From assembly GCA_947359465.1 (NCBI GenBank), contig OX375883.1, positions 90,390,911-90,454,910 of the forward strand: 64,000 nucleotides of DNA, read 5' to 3'. The stretch is from Metellina segmentata (Eukaryota; Arthropoda; Arachnida; Araneae; Tetragnathidae). The notes under the pieces were generated by a model that did not search any database, had not been told where the DNA came from, and saw only the letters and a program-made list of their open reading frames with translations. Every line of letters starts with the position of its first letter. Position 1 is the first letter of the stretch. This document shows positions 54,776 to 64,000 of this stretch, piece by piece. The position numbers and the translations under genes were made by a program.

Positions 54776-55539
54776 CAGTCTTAGTTTCACTGCTTGTTTA
54801 AATAAAATCCACGCAACCTGTAGCTGTCATACGTTTTATCTATATGCTAGTACTATATTGGGGAGACCAAACATATGACGTTTGGGAGTCCAATCGGATG
54901 ATGAATAATTCTTTCATTACGAAAATAGTCGATGTGTCACGTGACTAGGAGTTTTTATAAAGTAATCCTGAACACATAAAAATGTTGCCAATGCTCTTAC
55001 ACTATTTTTTAGTTTATGTGGTGTAAAGGGCACCAATGCAGTCCTATATCCGTAATGTTAAAATGGTGAAATTTTAAGGAAAATTTTCTCAGAATCTTTT
55101 ATGTGTATTGGTTTTAATTTTTGTACGCAGGTTTTGCAGACACTATTTAGCACTTTTACACCGAAAATTTCAAATAACTTAAAATTTGAAATTTTGAGAT
55201 TTTTTTCTTTCAATTTCTGTAGTTGTTTTTTGAAATATGACCAACTTTCATCTTTCAAGAAACAAAATGAACTATTATGAGCAGATTGAAAAAAAATGGC
55301 CGCGTTAAATATATTATAGGGTTTGTTAGACTTGTAAACCAATTTTTTTATTTTTATATTCGCTTAGGTAGACTTTGGAAAAAGTACATTTTGGGTTATT
55401 GAAATCTAAAGCATAAAATTGACCTTTTTTCAGATACGTAAAGATATTTTTCAAAAAATTATTTAAAATACTTTTACTCAAAGCATCTTTATACATAATA
55501 TATAATTTTAAACACAGAATTGTATAAACATTTATTTAA
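54776..55539. other. AT-rich spacer with an unrecognised frame
   Basis: A 94-codon minus-strand frame (55058-55342) contains LKEKNLKISNFKLFEIFG and CKTCVQKLK. Its content is lysine/phenylalanine-rich and I cannot place it in a family. It may be a decayed transposase piece or chance, so it is recorded but not called as a gene. Confidence 0.35.
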
Positions 55540-56361
55540 CCCTTAACTGCTGTGTCACAAACGTCTCGTAACTAGTGTGGAGGGGTCTCTCAGACCTCGC
55601 TCACTAAAGTGCGTATAAAGTTGATTAATATATTGTATTAATGAAAGATTATTTATATAATTATATTTATACATTTTAAATTTAGATAATTCAATTCTTA
55701 ACATGAAATATATTTTATATTACTATATAAGTTAAGTAGATTCCATGTCTCTTAAGTCTCAGCTTTCGGACCTAATTTTGCATAACGTTTCAACCCTGGA
55801 AACTGCAAAACTATGTTGCATTTTGGTGTTCTAACGGCACGATTAGGTTCACCCCGGGTATCACAAAAGTAGTTATTTTTTCCATAGAAATATTCTTCTT
55901 GTTAAGACGCACTAGAAATGTCTTCATCTTCATAAATTTCCGAATCCATTTCGTGTTCGCTTTCAATAATATCCGAAATTTCACTGTCCCAGTACTCTAT
56001 TTCCTACCAATTATCAACAATATCCAGAATTTCTTTTTGTGTAAGATACACAGGTCGTTTAAAAGAAAAGTTTGTTGCCATTTTAGGCTCTCTGCTAAAT
56101 TCCCTACTCAAACTTAGACGATTTCATTCAACAAGAATGGTAACTCAAATGCCGTGAAGATGTTTAAGAGACCACACGGGAAATGCAAATAGTGCAAAAT
56201 ACGAAATAGTTGGGGCAGCCAAACCAGTCTTGGAATGTGGCTTCTGCTGGACGTAGTAGGAAGGTACTGAATAGGACAGGGACCAATGTTCACTAAAAAG
56301 GGGGGAAGCGACTTGTCAAAAATGACTCGGGGTCTGTGAGACCCATGCGAGCAGTTAAAGG
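55540..56361 (-). mobile_element. Non-autonomous piggyBac-like element, copy 2
   Basis: Begins CCCTTAACTGCTGTGTC and ends GAGACCCATGCGAGCAGTTAAAGG; TTAA flanks both ends (55536-55539, 56362-56365). 822 bp. It aligns along its length with copy 1 at 52352-53122, with an extra stretch near 55690-55770. Confidence 0.9.
55755..56081 (-). pseudogene. piggyBac-like transposase N-terminal remnant, copy 2
   Basis: The frame starts at 56081 (MATNFSFKRPVYLTQKEILD) and continues through an acidic region (EHEMDSEIYEDEDISSAS). It reaches RTPKCNIVLQFPGLKRYAK, which resembles the piggyBac segment just before the transposase core. At least two in-frame stops interrupt it (after DIVDNW and after SSAS). The catalytic DDE domain and the cysteine-rich C-terminus are absent. 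Having the same N-terminal portion in both copies implies that they descend from one deletion derivative. Confidence 0.7.
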
Positions 56362-56660
56362 TTAAATTTATAAGAAACTAACCGAAACTTTGAAAGATTT
56401 TTGGGCACTGTTCGTATTAAGGTTCCTAAGTGTGTAGAGTTTAGCTCTTGGAAATACCCTCTCATACATTTCTGAGTTCATTGCCCGTTTAAGAGCTTGT
56501 AATGTTCTCTATATGACAATGTCTTCCAGATATTTATCATTGCGAAACTCTGCCAATCTATAAAGTCCATATCGAACCATAAATACTAATTTACGTAATG
56601 ATTTAGATGTATCATTACTAAAACTACTGCTCAAACAAAGAACACCGAAACTCCAATTCA
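56362..56660. other. AT-rich spacer
   Basis: Nothing recognised. Confidence 0.5.
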
Positions 56661-57640
56661 AATTTTTCCTCCAAGTAGGCACCTATATTTCGGAAACCCC
56701 TGATGGATACACCATCTCGTTATATCGTTTGCGTATTCCAGATCTCATCTCCCACTGATTCTATTTTCTCTTACTCCACCCCGGAAACCCAAACAAGAAA
56801 GCGAAAAATCAAAAACGGGACGATTCTATTGGAAGTAACTCTTACCCACAATTCTTTCGAATACCAAAACCCGGAATATTATTATCCGGAACGCCGGTCT
56901 GCAACAAAGAAAGGGAGGGTATCGCCCTCTTCCCTATCGTTTGCTACCCCATGGAACATCCGTCAGTATAATAAATCTCTTAACCTACTTCCCTCGGATT
57001 GAAACACAAAGAAATATTCCAGAAGAAAAATCTCGGTTGCTCCAATGAATTTATCGGAGGATTATTGGACCTAATCTTCGAGGTTTGCATGTTTAGAACA
57101 AAACTGGAAGAATTCCATCCTTTATTATTGTTGTTTTTTAACCCGTTCGGGGAACAAAAGAAGTGAAATGAAGAGAACACGGAGTCGATTCGACTTCGGA
57201 GCCGCTACAAGCAGTATCGTCTGCGGGATCATTATTTTTGAAGGACCTCGTTCGAAAGGGGGAAAAACACTCGAAGAGGAGAGGGAAAAGAATTCGTCGC
57301 GGATTCCACGATAAGTTCCATTGGAGTTCGGAAAAGAAAGTGTATCCGAGACAAATTGTTCGAAACGGAACTGGAAGGGAATGCGGTGGGTTTATTTTTC
57401 TTGTGGGATGGGTCGAGTGGATAATTAGTTGGTAGTCTCGGTGGTTGGAAGTCGATTTAAATTCGATTCGAATCGTTTTCCGAATTAATTGTCGGGATTA
57501 GTGTTCTTCAATCATGTCATCGGATGGATGGTGATGGATCGATTTTCTTCCAAAGATTCCGTAAAATTCTATGCAAGGGCCACGTAATCTAATACAATTT
57601 CGTGATTGTGATTTAAGGATAAAAATAAATCAAACACGAA
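56661..57640. promoter_or_regulatory. Candidate regulatory island, longest in the window
   Basis: About 1 kb of complex, G+C-richer DNA. Motifs include CGAATTAATTGTCGGGATTA (GGGATTA is Bicoid/Otx-like), GGATGGTGATGGATCGATTT and CCACGTAATCTAATAC. Frames at 56703-57002 and 57238-57435 on the plus strand are unbroken for 99 and 65 codons but match no family I recognise; an exon is not excluded. Confidence 0.35.
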
Positions 57641-57734
57641 TACACAAATTTCGAGATAGCTATTTGCGAAGTAATGCTACGCTTTGTCTTTGCTATTATA
57701 TTAACATCAATATTTGATGCGTGGCCAGCGCGGC

Positions 57735-58222
57735 GTTGCCCGTGACATTTCTTTTCATGGGGTCAATTGTGACCACTGCTCTCTGACTCTCGTAAACCCC
57801 CGATGATTGCTACGTATCGCAATTTGGTTTGACTCGTAAACGAAATCTACAGGCACGCCGTGATGGTGTCGAAGTGGCTATTATCAACAACGTAAATCAA
57901 AGCTAACGCTAGAATCAGAAAAATTGGCATGGATCGAAAGGTATTCAGACGGATAGCGCTTGTAACGTCAGCGGTCAAAAGTCGCAAAATACTGGCCTTC
58001 CTTCAGTGATGACATATTCCGGATAGAAGAAAGAAAGGCGAAAAACATATTTAAAAATGTTCTAGATTAAGTTTTAAAATTTAGTTGTGACACAAAAATC
58101 GCAAAAAAATCGTACTACCTGTGTGTCCAATTTCATTAGTGTAAGTGCTACAAATTCGTCAAGACACTGAGTACAGTACATAGAGACACAAACAAACACT
58201 TACTTTTATAATAGTAGAGACG
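57735..58222 (-). mobile_element. Decayed Helitron-like element, family 2
   Basis: Minus strand begins TCTCTACTATTATAAAAGT (5' TC), then a GTTTGTTTGTGTC microsatellite-like tract. Near its 3' end come ACGAGTCAAACCAAATTGCG, TACGTAGCAATCATCGGGGG and a TGGTCA/TGACCCCA hairpin. These parallel the subterminal palindromes and hairpin of the Helitron at 61013. A final CTAG was not found. Its 5' half is related to 38115-38335. Confidence 0.6.
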
Positions 58223-58339
58223 ATTACATATGATCTAGTATTGAAGTATCTGGTATCCGTATCTAGAAAAAATATAGTTCCTATACACTAGCCTACAATA
58301 TGGACCGGACAGGAAGATGCGATGGTATAAGGGAAATAA

Positions 58340-58835
58340 TACATTCTTTAATAAAGGGATGGTCCCCCACGTGCGGCAATTTCACTAGCAACCCTTCAGG
58401 GCACACTTTCAACACGGTTTTGATACACAGCTATGGGTATTTGTGTCCATTCCTGCTGCAAGCATGTTGCCAGCTGAGTTGTAGATTTCGGACGGGGTTC
58501 CGTGCTCCGTAAGCGTCGCTCTAACTCGTCCCACACATATTCTATGGGGTTAAGGTCGGGACTCTGAGCAGATCAGGGAAGACGTTTTACATCCATATCT
58601 TGATACCACTTCTTGACAGAGGCTGCAACACGACATAGAGGGGTGTCGTCCTGGAAGTAACATTCGTCCATTCCAAAAAATTATCAGAGCATAGGAAGAA
58701 CCTGTCCGAAATGTTCATGTAGGCGTCGACGTTCAATTTAACAGGAGCAACATGCAAAGATCCCAGGACATACCATGAAAAACACCCCCAAACAAGTTGT
58801 TGGATTTTATTCAAATCTGCTGGCGTCCAGTCCAT
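58340..58835 (-). pseudogene. Tc1-like transposase C-terminal pseudogene
   Basis: Minus strand begins at NKIQQLVWGCFSWYVLGSLH (the family's WGCFS-GxG segment), then VAPVKLNVDAYMNI. After a frameshift near 58670 the chain continues ECYFQDDTPLCRVAASVK, with the second catalytic aspartate. It then reads AQSPDLNPIEYVWDELERRL, with the DD34E glutamate, and ends in RVESVP. An in-frame TGA (complement 58573-58575) replaces the tryptophan usually found before SPDLNP. The N-terminal DNA-binding half and the first aspartate are missing. Apart from one frameshift and one stop, the C-terminal half is well preserved. Confidence 0.82.
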
Positions 58836-58859
58836 TATTGTAGGGTGGCGTATCTGTAG

Positions 58860-59240
58860 TCATCGGGCTATAAAAATTCTTTGTAGAAGACCGTATCTAG
58901 TCGCAGACTGTGTAAGCCTGTTTGAGGACCGTATTTGGCTGTGGGATGGGACAACATTTTCGAAAGGATTTCACTGTCAGCGAGACGGTTAAACCAATTC
59001 AGAGAAGAGTATCTGATTTGCGGGCTTGATACAAAAAATGGAGGGCCGTAACTGGTACGAAAACTTTTCTGAAGGCCGTATCTAATCGCAGGCTGGGAAG
59101 AGCTATTCTGAGGGCAGTATTGGGACGGAGTGGTGGGTAAAACATTTGGTAGGAGTATCTAGTGTCCTAGGAGTATCTAGCGCAACTCGTCAGCGGACAT
59201 GATAAAAAACTTAGAAGGCCGTATCTGGTCATCGGGACGT
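58860..59240. repeat. Divergent minisatellite, ~40-bp units
   Basis: Recurrent GAGGACCGTATTTGG, AAGGCCGTATCTAATCGCAG, GAGGGCAGTATTGGGACGG, AGAAGGCCGTATCTGGTCAT and TAGGAGTATCTAG phrases at roughly 40-45 or 80-90 bp spacing. It begins right after the Tc1-like pseudogene. Confidence 0.6.
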
Positions 59241-59466
59241 CCCTGATTGTTGTCTTGAGAGTTATTTGAGAATATTCTAACTTATGACCCAAAAGCACGC
59301 CTTATAATTAGGTAGCAGACATGCTTTCCACTAGGCTGTCCTATAGTACTCTTGTATATTAGTTTTATTAGTCCAATAAAGAGAAAACCTTTTTAATACA
59401 ACGCATTGTCTGGGATCATTCCGGACATGATCTTTTGGATTAGAATCTGGTGAACATGCTTGATAA

Positions 59467-60518
<1,052 letters not shown>

Positions 60519-60644
60519 CACGAGACTATAGTCTTTGTATGTGTGTATTGTCTCTACTATCGTGACTATGGATCTATAGATACTGTCAAACAATTCATGT
60601 TTATATACTGATCCCTGTAGTTTTTCTTATGTTTTATACTTTCT

Positions 60645-60722
<78 letters not shown>

Positions 60723-60843
60723 CTACAGAAACTTTTAGTGACACAATTTTTTGTACTCAATAGCTGTTTAAAAACTATACGTTTATAGATCAAAAAATAA
60801 AAATTATAACTATATTGATTGTTCGACATTATTTAAGTAGATA
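60519..60843. repeat. Tandem unit 1: block A, (TA)n, block B
   Basis: Block A (60519-60650) has GACTATGGATCTATAGATAC, CAATTCATGTTTATATACTG and CCTGTAGTTTTTCTTATG. The (TA)n is 60651-60720. Block B (60722-60843) has CAGAAACTTTTAGTGACAC, AGCTGTTTAAAAACTATACG and GACATTATTTAAGTAGAT. The whole unit is repeated directly downstream. Confidence 0.75.
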
Positions 60844-61012
60844 ACGAGACTGAAGTCTGCATATGCGTGTATTATCTCAACTTTCTTGACTATGGATCTA
60901 TAGACTCTATCAGACAATTCATGTTTATATACTGATTCCTGTAGTTTGCCTTATTGTTTATGCTTTCTGCAATTAGTTTGTAATATCACATACATATATA
61001 TATATATATATA
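60844..61012. repeat. Tandem unit 2, left part: block A' and (TA)n
   Basis: GACTATGGATCTATAGACTC, CAATTCATGTTTATATACTG and CCTGTAGTTTGCCTTATTG match block A. The (TA)n at 60992-61010 ends where a Helitron CTAG terminus begins. Block B' is found 1.5 kb downstream at 62582. Confidence 0.75.
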
Positions 61013-61320
61013 CTAGGGGGCTCCGCCCCCTGCTCGCTTACGCTCGCCAACCCCCGGGGATTGCTGCGCAATCCCATTTGGTTTGCTTCGCAAACCAACA
61101 CTCCTTTCACAGATGTCATTTGGTTTGCTTCGCAAACCAACATTCCTTTCACAGAGTGAAACTATCTGAATAATTCGTATTATGCTGATTTCACTTTCCG
61201 GTACATGACGTCACAGCGAGGGCTTCGCGCCCTGCTCGCTTACGCTCGCCGACCCCGGGGATTGCTACGCAATCCCGTTTGGTTTGCTTTCTCAAACCAA
61301 TACTTCTTTCGCAATTGATT
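61013..61320 (-). mobile_element. Helitron 3' ends, family 1-like, two in tandem
   Basis: On the minus strand the outer terminus reads GGGGGCGGAGCCCCCTAG followed by T: a 3' hairpin plus CTAG. Inside it lie GCGAGCGTAAGCGAGCAGG, GGATTGCGCAGCAATCCC and GGTTTGCGAAGCAAACC, the last present twice. A second set (hairpin GGGCGCGAAGCCC, GCGAGCGTAAGCGAGC, GGATTGCGTAGCAATCCC) occurs at 61210-61300. The strand's 5' TC end was not located. Confidence 0.75.
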
Positions 61321-62537
61321 TCACTTTTTTTTGCTTTAACACTTAATGCACCCTAAACTAATAGCCGCATCAGTAAAAAATCTTCTGTATCTTGTTCCCT
61401 GTACAATTTTAAGTAAACAGTGTTAATATCAATACATTGTACTTTGTCGGTAAACTGTCTTGAGAACAGAGGGAAAAAAGCGAGCCTTTTTCCTCGCCAA
61501 ATAATAAGAAATCGTTTTTATGGCAATTGTTGCTACGATAAATTTGATATCTGGCAAACCCGATAGTAGAAAATGCAACCCACTGCCTGCTGTTTGCCGA
61601 ACCAGCTATGCGAACTGAAAAATACGAAATTTGTGTCACCAACTTTTGATTGCATCGAATTTATTTATGAACCAATTTTAAAAATAATTGTACCGTAAGA
61701 AAGAGTACATTGTGAGGTATACTGCAATATTTTTAAAATTAAAAACTAACAGTAATACTATATAGATATGACCATTTTAGTTTTGTATCGGAAGTTACGA
61801 TCTGAAAGTTCCGAAAATTGTATGACCTACTTTTAATTGCATCGATTTTGTTTATTAACCAATTTGAAAAAATAATTGTACCATAAGAAAGAGTGTAATG
61901 TAGTGTATTCAGTGATGTTCTCAAATTTAAAAAATAATGGTTTTTGCCGTAGACATAACGGTTTTAACAAAACGTAGCGAAAATATCCGAAGATTCCGAA
62001 TTTTGTATCACGAACTTTTGATCGCATCCAATTTAATTATTAACCGATTTCAAAAATAATAGTACCGTAAGAAAGAGTATATTCTGAGGTATACTGCGAT
62101 ATTTTAAAAATTAAAAACTAATAGTAATTAGATATAGATACGGCAGTTTTAAAAAAAAGTAACAAAAATGTCCCAATTTTTCCCGAATTAAAAAAAAATA
62201 TTATCAAGAACCACATTTAAATTTCAAAAAAAACTCGACGAGCTGCAAAAATTTACGTTGAGAGGTACTCTTAAAAAAAAAACTCACGACTAAAGACTGA
62301 AATTTTGAATGTGTTTTGCTCACTCGCGGAAGAAATTTCACTTCTTCAACTTTAACACTTAATAAAACCTAAACTAATAGCCCCATCGGAAAAAAATCTT
62401 AATAATTATCCAGGGAATACGATGAAGAACAAAGCATGTTAATTTCATATTTTTCCGATCAGTACTTTCTCGGGAAACCGTCTAAGAATGGAGCTAAACA
62501 ACAAAAATTTCAATTCTTCGGCGGCGGCGGTAACTTT

Positions 62538-62545
<8 letters not shown>
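61320..62545. repeat. Interior of the insertion: ~1-kb-spaced direct repeats
   Basis: TTTAACACTTAATGCACCCT, AAACTAATAGCCGCATCAG and the TCGGTAAACTGTCTTGAGAA block (61330-61470) recur as TTTAACACTTAATAAAACCT, AAACTAATAGCCCCATCGG and TCGGGAAACCGTCTAAGAAT (62347-62490). The 186-bp tandem repeat lies between them. Confidence 0.65.
61620..62160. repeat. ~186-bp tandem repeat, three units
   Basis: ACTTTTGATTGCATCGAATT, AACCAATTTTAAAAATAATT, GTACCGTAAGAAAGAGTAC and GAGGTATACTGCAATATTTT recur at about 186-bp spacing: the ACTTTTxAT marker is at 61642, 61829 and 62014. Open frames on the minus strand are repeat translations. Confidence 0.8.
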
Positions 62546-62583
<38 letters not shown>

Positions 62584-62708
62584 CCGGCAGAAACACCTTT
62601 AGTGACAAAAATAATTTTTTATTGCACAGCTGTTTAAAAACTACGTTTCTAGATCGGAAAATCAAAATTATTTGTATATTGACTGTTAGATATTATTTAA
62701 GTAGATCG
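62546..62708. repeat. Tandem unit 2, right part: (TA)n and block B'
   Basis: (TA)n at 62546-62580, then GCAGAAACACCTTTAGTGAC, AGCTGTTTAAAAACTACG and GATATTATTTAAGTAGATC, matching block B at 60722-60843. This completes the unit broken by the 61013-62545 insertion. Confidence 0.75.
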
Positions 62709-63204
62709 AAATAATCATAAACACATTGCAAAAAACATTTAGTGTCTTGAAAAAAATTATCATTTAATGACTAGGCCAGCGATTTACTGTATTTACAAAA
62801 AGTATTTGCCGTGGGATTTAAATATGTGCGATGTAGAATAGTGTAAAATTACATGAATTTTATGTCAAGCTAAATAAACGAACAGTAACGACTAACGAAC
62901 AGTAACATTTGTCTAATACGACTTCAGTACATCAGCAAGATAATTTTAAGAGAACAAATTCCGAATTCATATGATAGTTAATTCATCGCTACGATTATAC
63001 AAAACGCCAAAATCGCCAAAACGGTGTTAAATGACATTTGAGGTAACCCCGATATGTACCATGTGAGTGCACTTATACTACAGGAATTGAAATGTCCTGT
63101 TTTGTTTCTATAGACAAAAAATCGATATAGCATGTTACTTCAAACCCTTTTTGCCGCGCAAACGATATTTATTACGAATTCTAAATTTTAAAATTTTATC
63201 AAAT
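62709..63204. other. AT-rich spacer
   Basis: GAGGTAACCCCGATATGTAC with CATGTGAG (63043-63070) echoes GGTAACCCCAATATGATC with CATGTGAAC at 40326-40350, a short dispersed similarity. No gene. Confidence 0.45.
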
Positions 63205-63440
63205 CAGATGATATAACCCTTCTGGTGGTTATCTCAACGAAGTATCACGTCATTAACAAAACTCATCAAATATTGATGAACCAGATATTCCGTCATTAGA
63301 AGAAAACTGACCAGATCTTGATTTCGTCAACATCAAAACATCGGAAGTATTTTGATGACGAGATACATCGTAAGTGGGAAAATTGGTCCGATCTTGAATG
63401 GACGAGATGTCTCGTCAAAACACTTGGAAAGTAAACAGGG
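63205..63440 (-). repeat. Isolated satellite copy with both flanks
   Basis: On the minus strand: entry TTTCCAAGTGTTTTGACGAG, then ACATCTCGTCCATTCAAG, GATCGGACCAATTTTCCC, ACGATGTATCTCGTCATC, ATCAAGATCTGGTCAGTTTT, CTTCTAATGACGGAATATC and exit GAGATAACCACCAGAAGGGT. About four monomers. The entry matches 11330-11350, and the exit matches 18257-18305 and 33600-33645. Confidence 0.8.
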
Positions 63441-63784
63441 GAAGCAGCAGAAAAGATGCTAAACTCCGGGTTGCCATAAGCTAGACAAATGTGACTGAAA
63501 TAATAATATATTCCCACATCTACGTTCAATTACTGCAAAACCGAATAAATTTAAATAATGCAAACATAAATTGTATTGCTTTTTACGCTTCAAAAAATTT
63601 GTAACCGTATATGTTTGTATAAAGCAGCAAGAAAATGGCTTTGGTATTCTTATTTTTTCTACGTATTTGTATCCCAAAACTTACATCAATGAATTTAGTT
63701 CCGATATTTGAATAGTTTGCTAGCTTACAGGAACTCTATATTTTTGCTTGATTCGAATTTAAGTCGTATCAGTTTGAGAGAGAG
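63441..63784. other. Spacer
   Basis: AT-rich; short minus-strand frames (63296-63529, 63459-63677) are unrecognised and the first overlaps the satellite. Confidence 0.5.
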
Positions 63785-63840
63785 ATATATATCGTTATTA
63801 ACAAAACTGGTCAGATCTCTTGATGAACGAGGTATATTAT
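63785..63840 (-). repeat. Isolated satellite monomer
   Basis: AGATATATATCGTTATTAAC, AAAACTGGTCAGATCTCTTG and ATGAACGAGGTATA match the minus-orientation monomer of arrays A and C. Confidence 0.7.
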
Positions 63841-63864
63841 AACTGTGTATTTATATTTTATGTT

Positions 63865-64000
63865 ACATATTTTATATCTTTATCATCTTTTATTTACATT
63901 CCATATTTTAATCTTACCATTTTATATTGCAATCCTTATCATTCTATATTGTAATCTTTATCATTCTATAATTACATTCTATATTCATTCCGTATTTATA
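63865..64000. repeat. ~25-bp AT-rich minisatellite running off the window
   Basis: TTTATCATTCTATATTG, CAATCCTTATCATTCTATAT and AATCTTTATCATTCTATAAT recur about every 25-30 bp with TTACATTCTATATT variants, to the last base. Confidence 0.75.

Noticed and set aside
55058..55342. 94-codon minus-strand frame with a Cys-Lys rich stretch
   Set aside because: Low-complexity K/F-rich translation with no family match by eye. Left as unassigned.
56703..57002. 99-codon plus-strand frame as an exon
   Set aside because: Unbroken but without recognisable domain or convincing splice sites. Kept as part of the complex island only.

Overview
This is eukaryotic, AT-rich nuclear DNA (roughly one-third G+C by eye). 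I see no intact host protein-coding gene, no rRNA or functional tRNA gene, and no CRISPR or operon organisation. The transposon mix (mariner DD34D, Tc1-like DD34E, CGGBP1-like hAT, piggyBac-like, Helitrons and tRNA-headed SINEs) together with abundant minisatellites points to an arthropod, most likely an insect. Species or order cannot be assigned by reading alone. Almost every long reading frame is a transposase relic, or an artefact of a tandem array or a (TA)n/(TG)n tract.

Layout. 0-8 kb: AT-rich spacer, a decayed ~42-bp minisatellite (2.64-3.29 kb), and a Tc1-like pseudogene split by a hAT element (5.9-7.05 kb), then a Helitron 3' part and a (TG)n tract. 8.3-19 kb: a divergent ~45-bp repeat, palindromic satellite array A (8.87-10.4 kb, 259-bp higher-order unit), SINE copies, a SINE-derived 90-bp tandem array (14.7-15.2 kb) and satellite array B (16.65-18.26 kb, 239-bp higher-order unit). 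19-30 kb: a non-repetitive island rich in homeodomain-like sites, an inverted-repeat MITE (21.0-21.4 kb), a TTAA-flanked MITE (22.3-23.0 kb), satellite array C (25.95-27.65 kb, 43-bp monomer in 86-bp dimers) and a hAT element with a perfect 8-bp target duplication (28.96-29.54 kb). 30-47 kb: a complete Helitron, a hAT transposase pseudogene, an internally deleted Tc1-like element with intact terminal repeats, a Tc1/mariner element with the TTAA MITE nested in it, and a near full-length mariner that has lost two catalytic aspartates. 47-64 kb: a ~370-bp degenerate tandem repeat holding two SINEs, a piggyBac-like element nested in a SINE tail, a second piggyBac-like copy, decayed Helitron and Tc1 copies, a ~650-bp (TA)n tract, and a tandem unit interrupted by a Helitron-ended insertion.

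Main theme. The three large arrays and at least five isolated copies belong to one family of ~43-bp monomers built on the palindrome ACGAGATATCTCGT. Several isolated copies share unique flanks on each side, which suggests a mobile or transposing repeat unit rather than independent local expansion. A SINE family with one 3' body and two different 5' heads is scattered through the window in at least 16 copies. It is both a nesting site for other elements and the source of a tandem array.

Between the repeats lie about ten islands of higher-complexity, more G+C-rich DNA spaced every 4-10 kb. Several carry clusters of TAATTA/ATTAAT/TTTATGG-type sites, compatible with cis-regulatory DNA in a gene desert or a large intron of a developmental gene. 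That last point is inference only.
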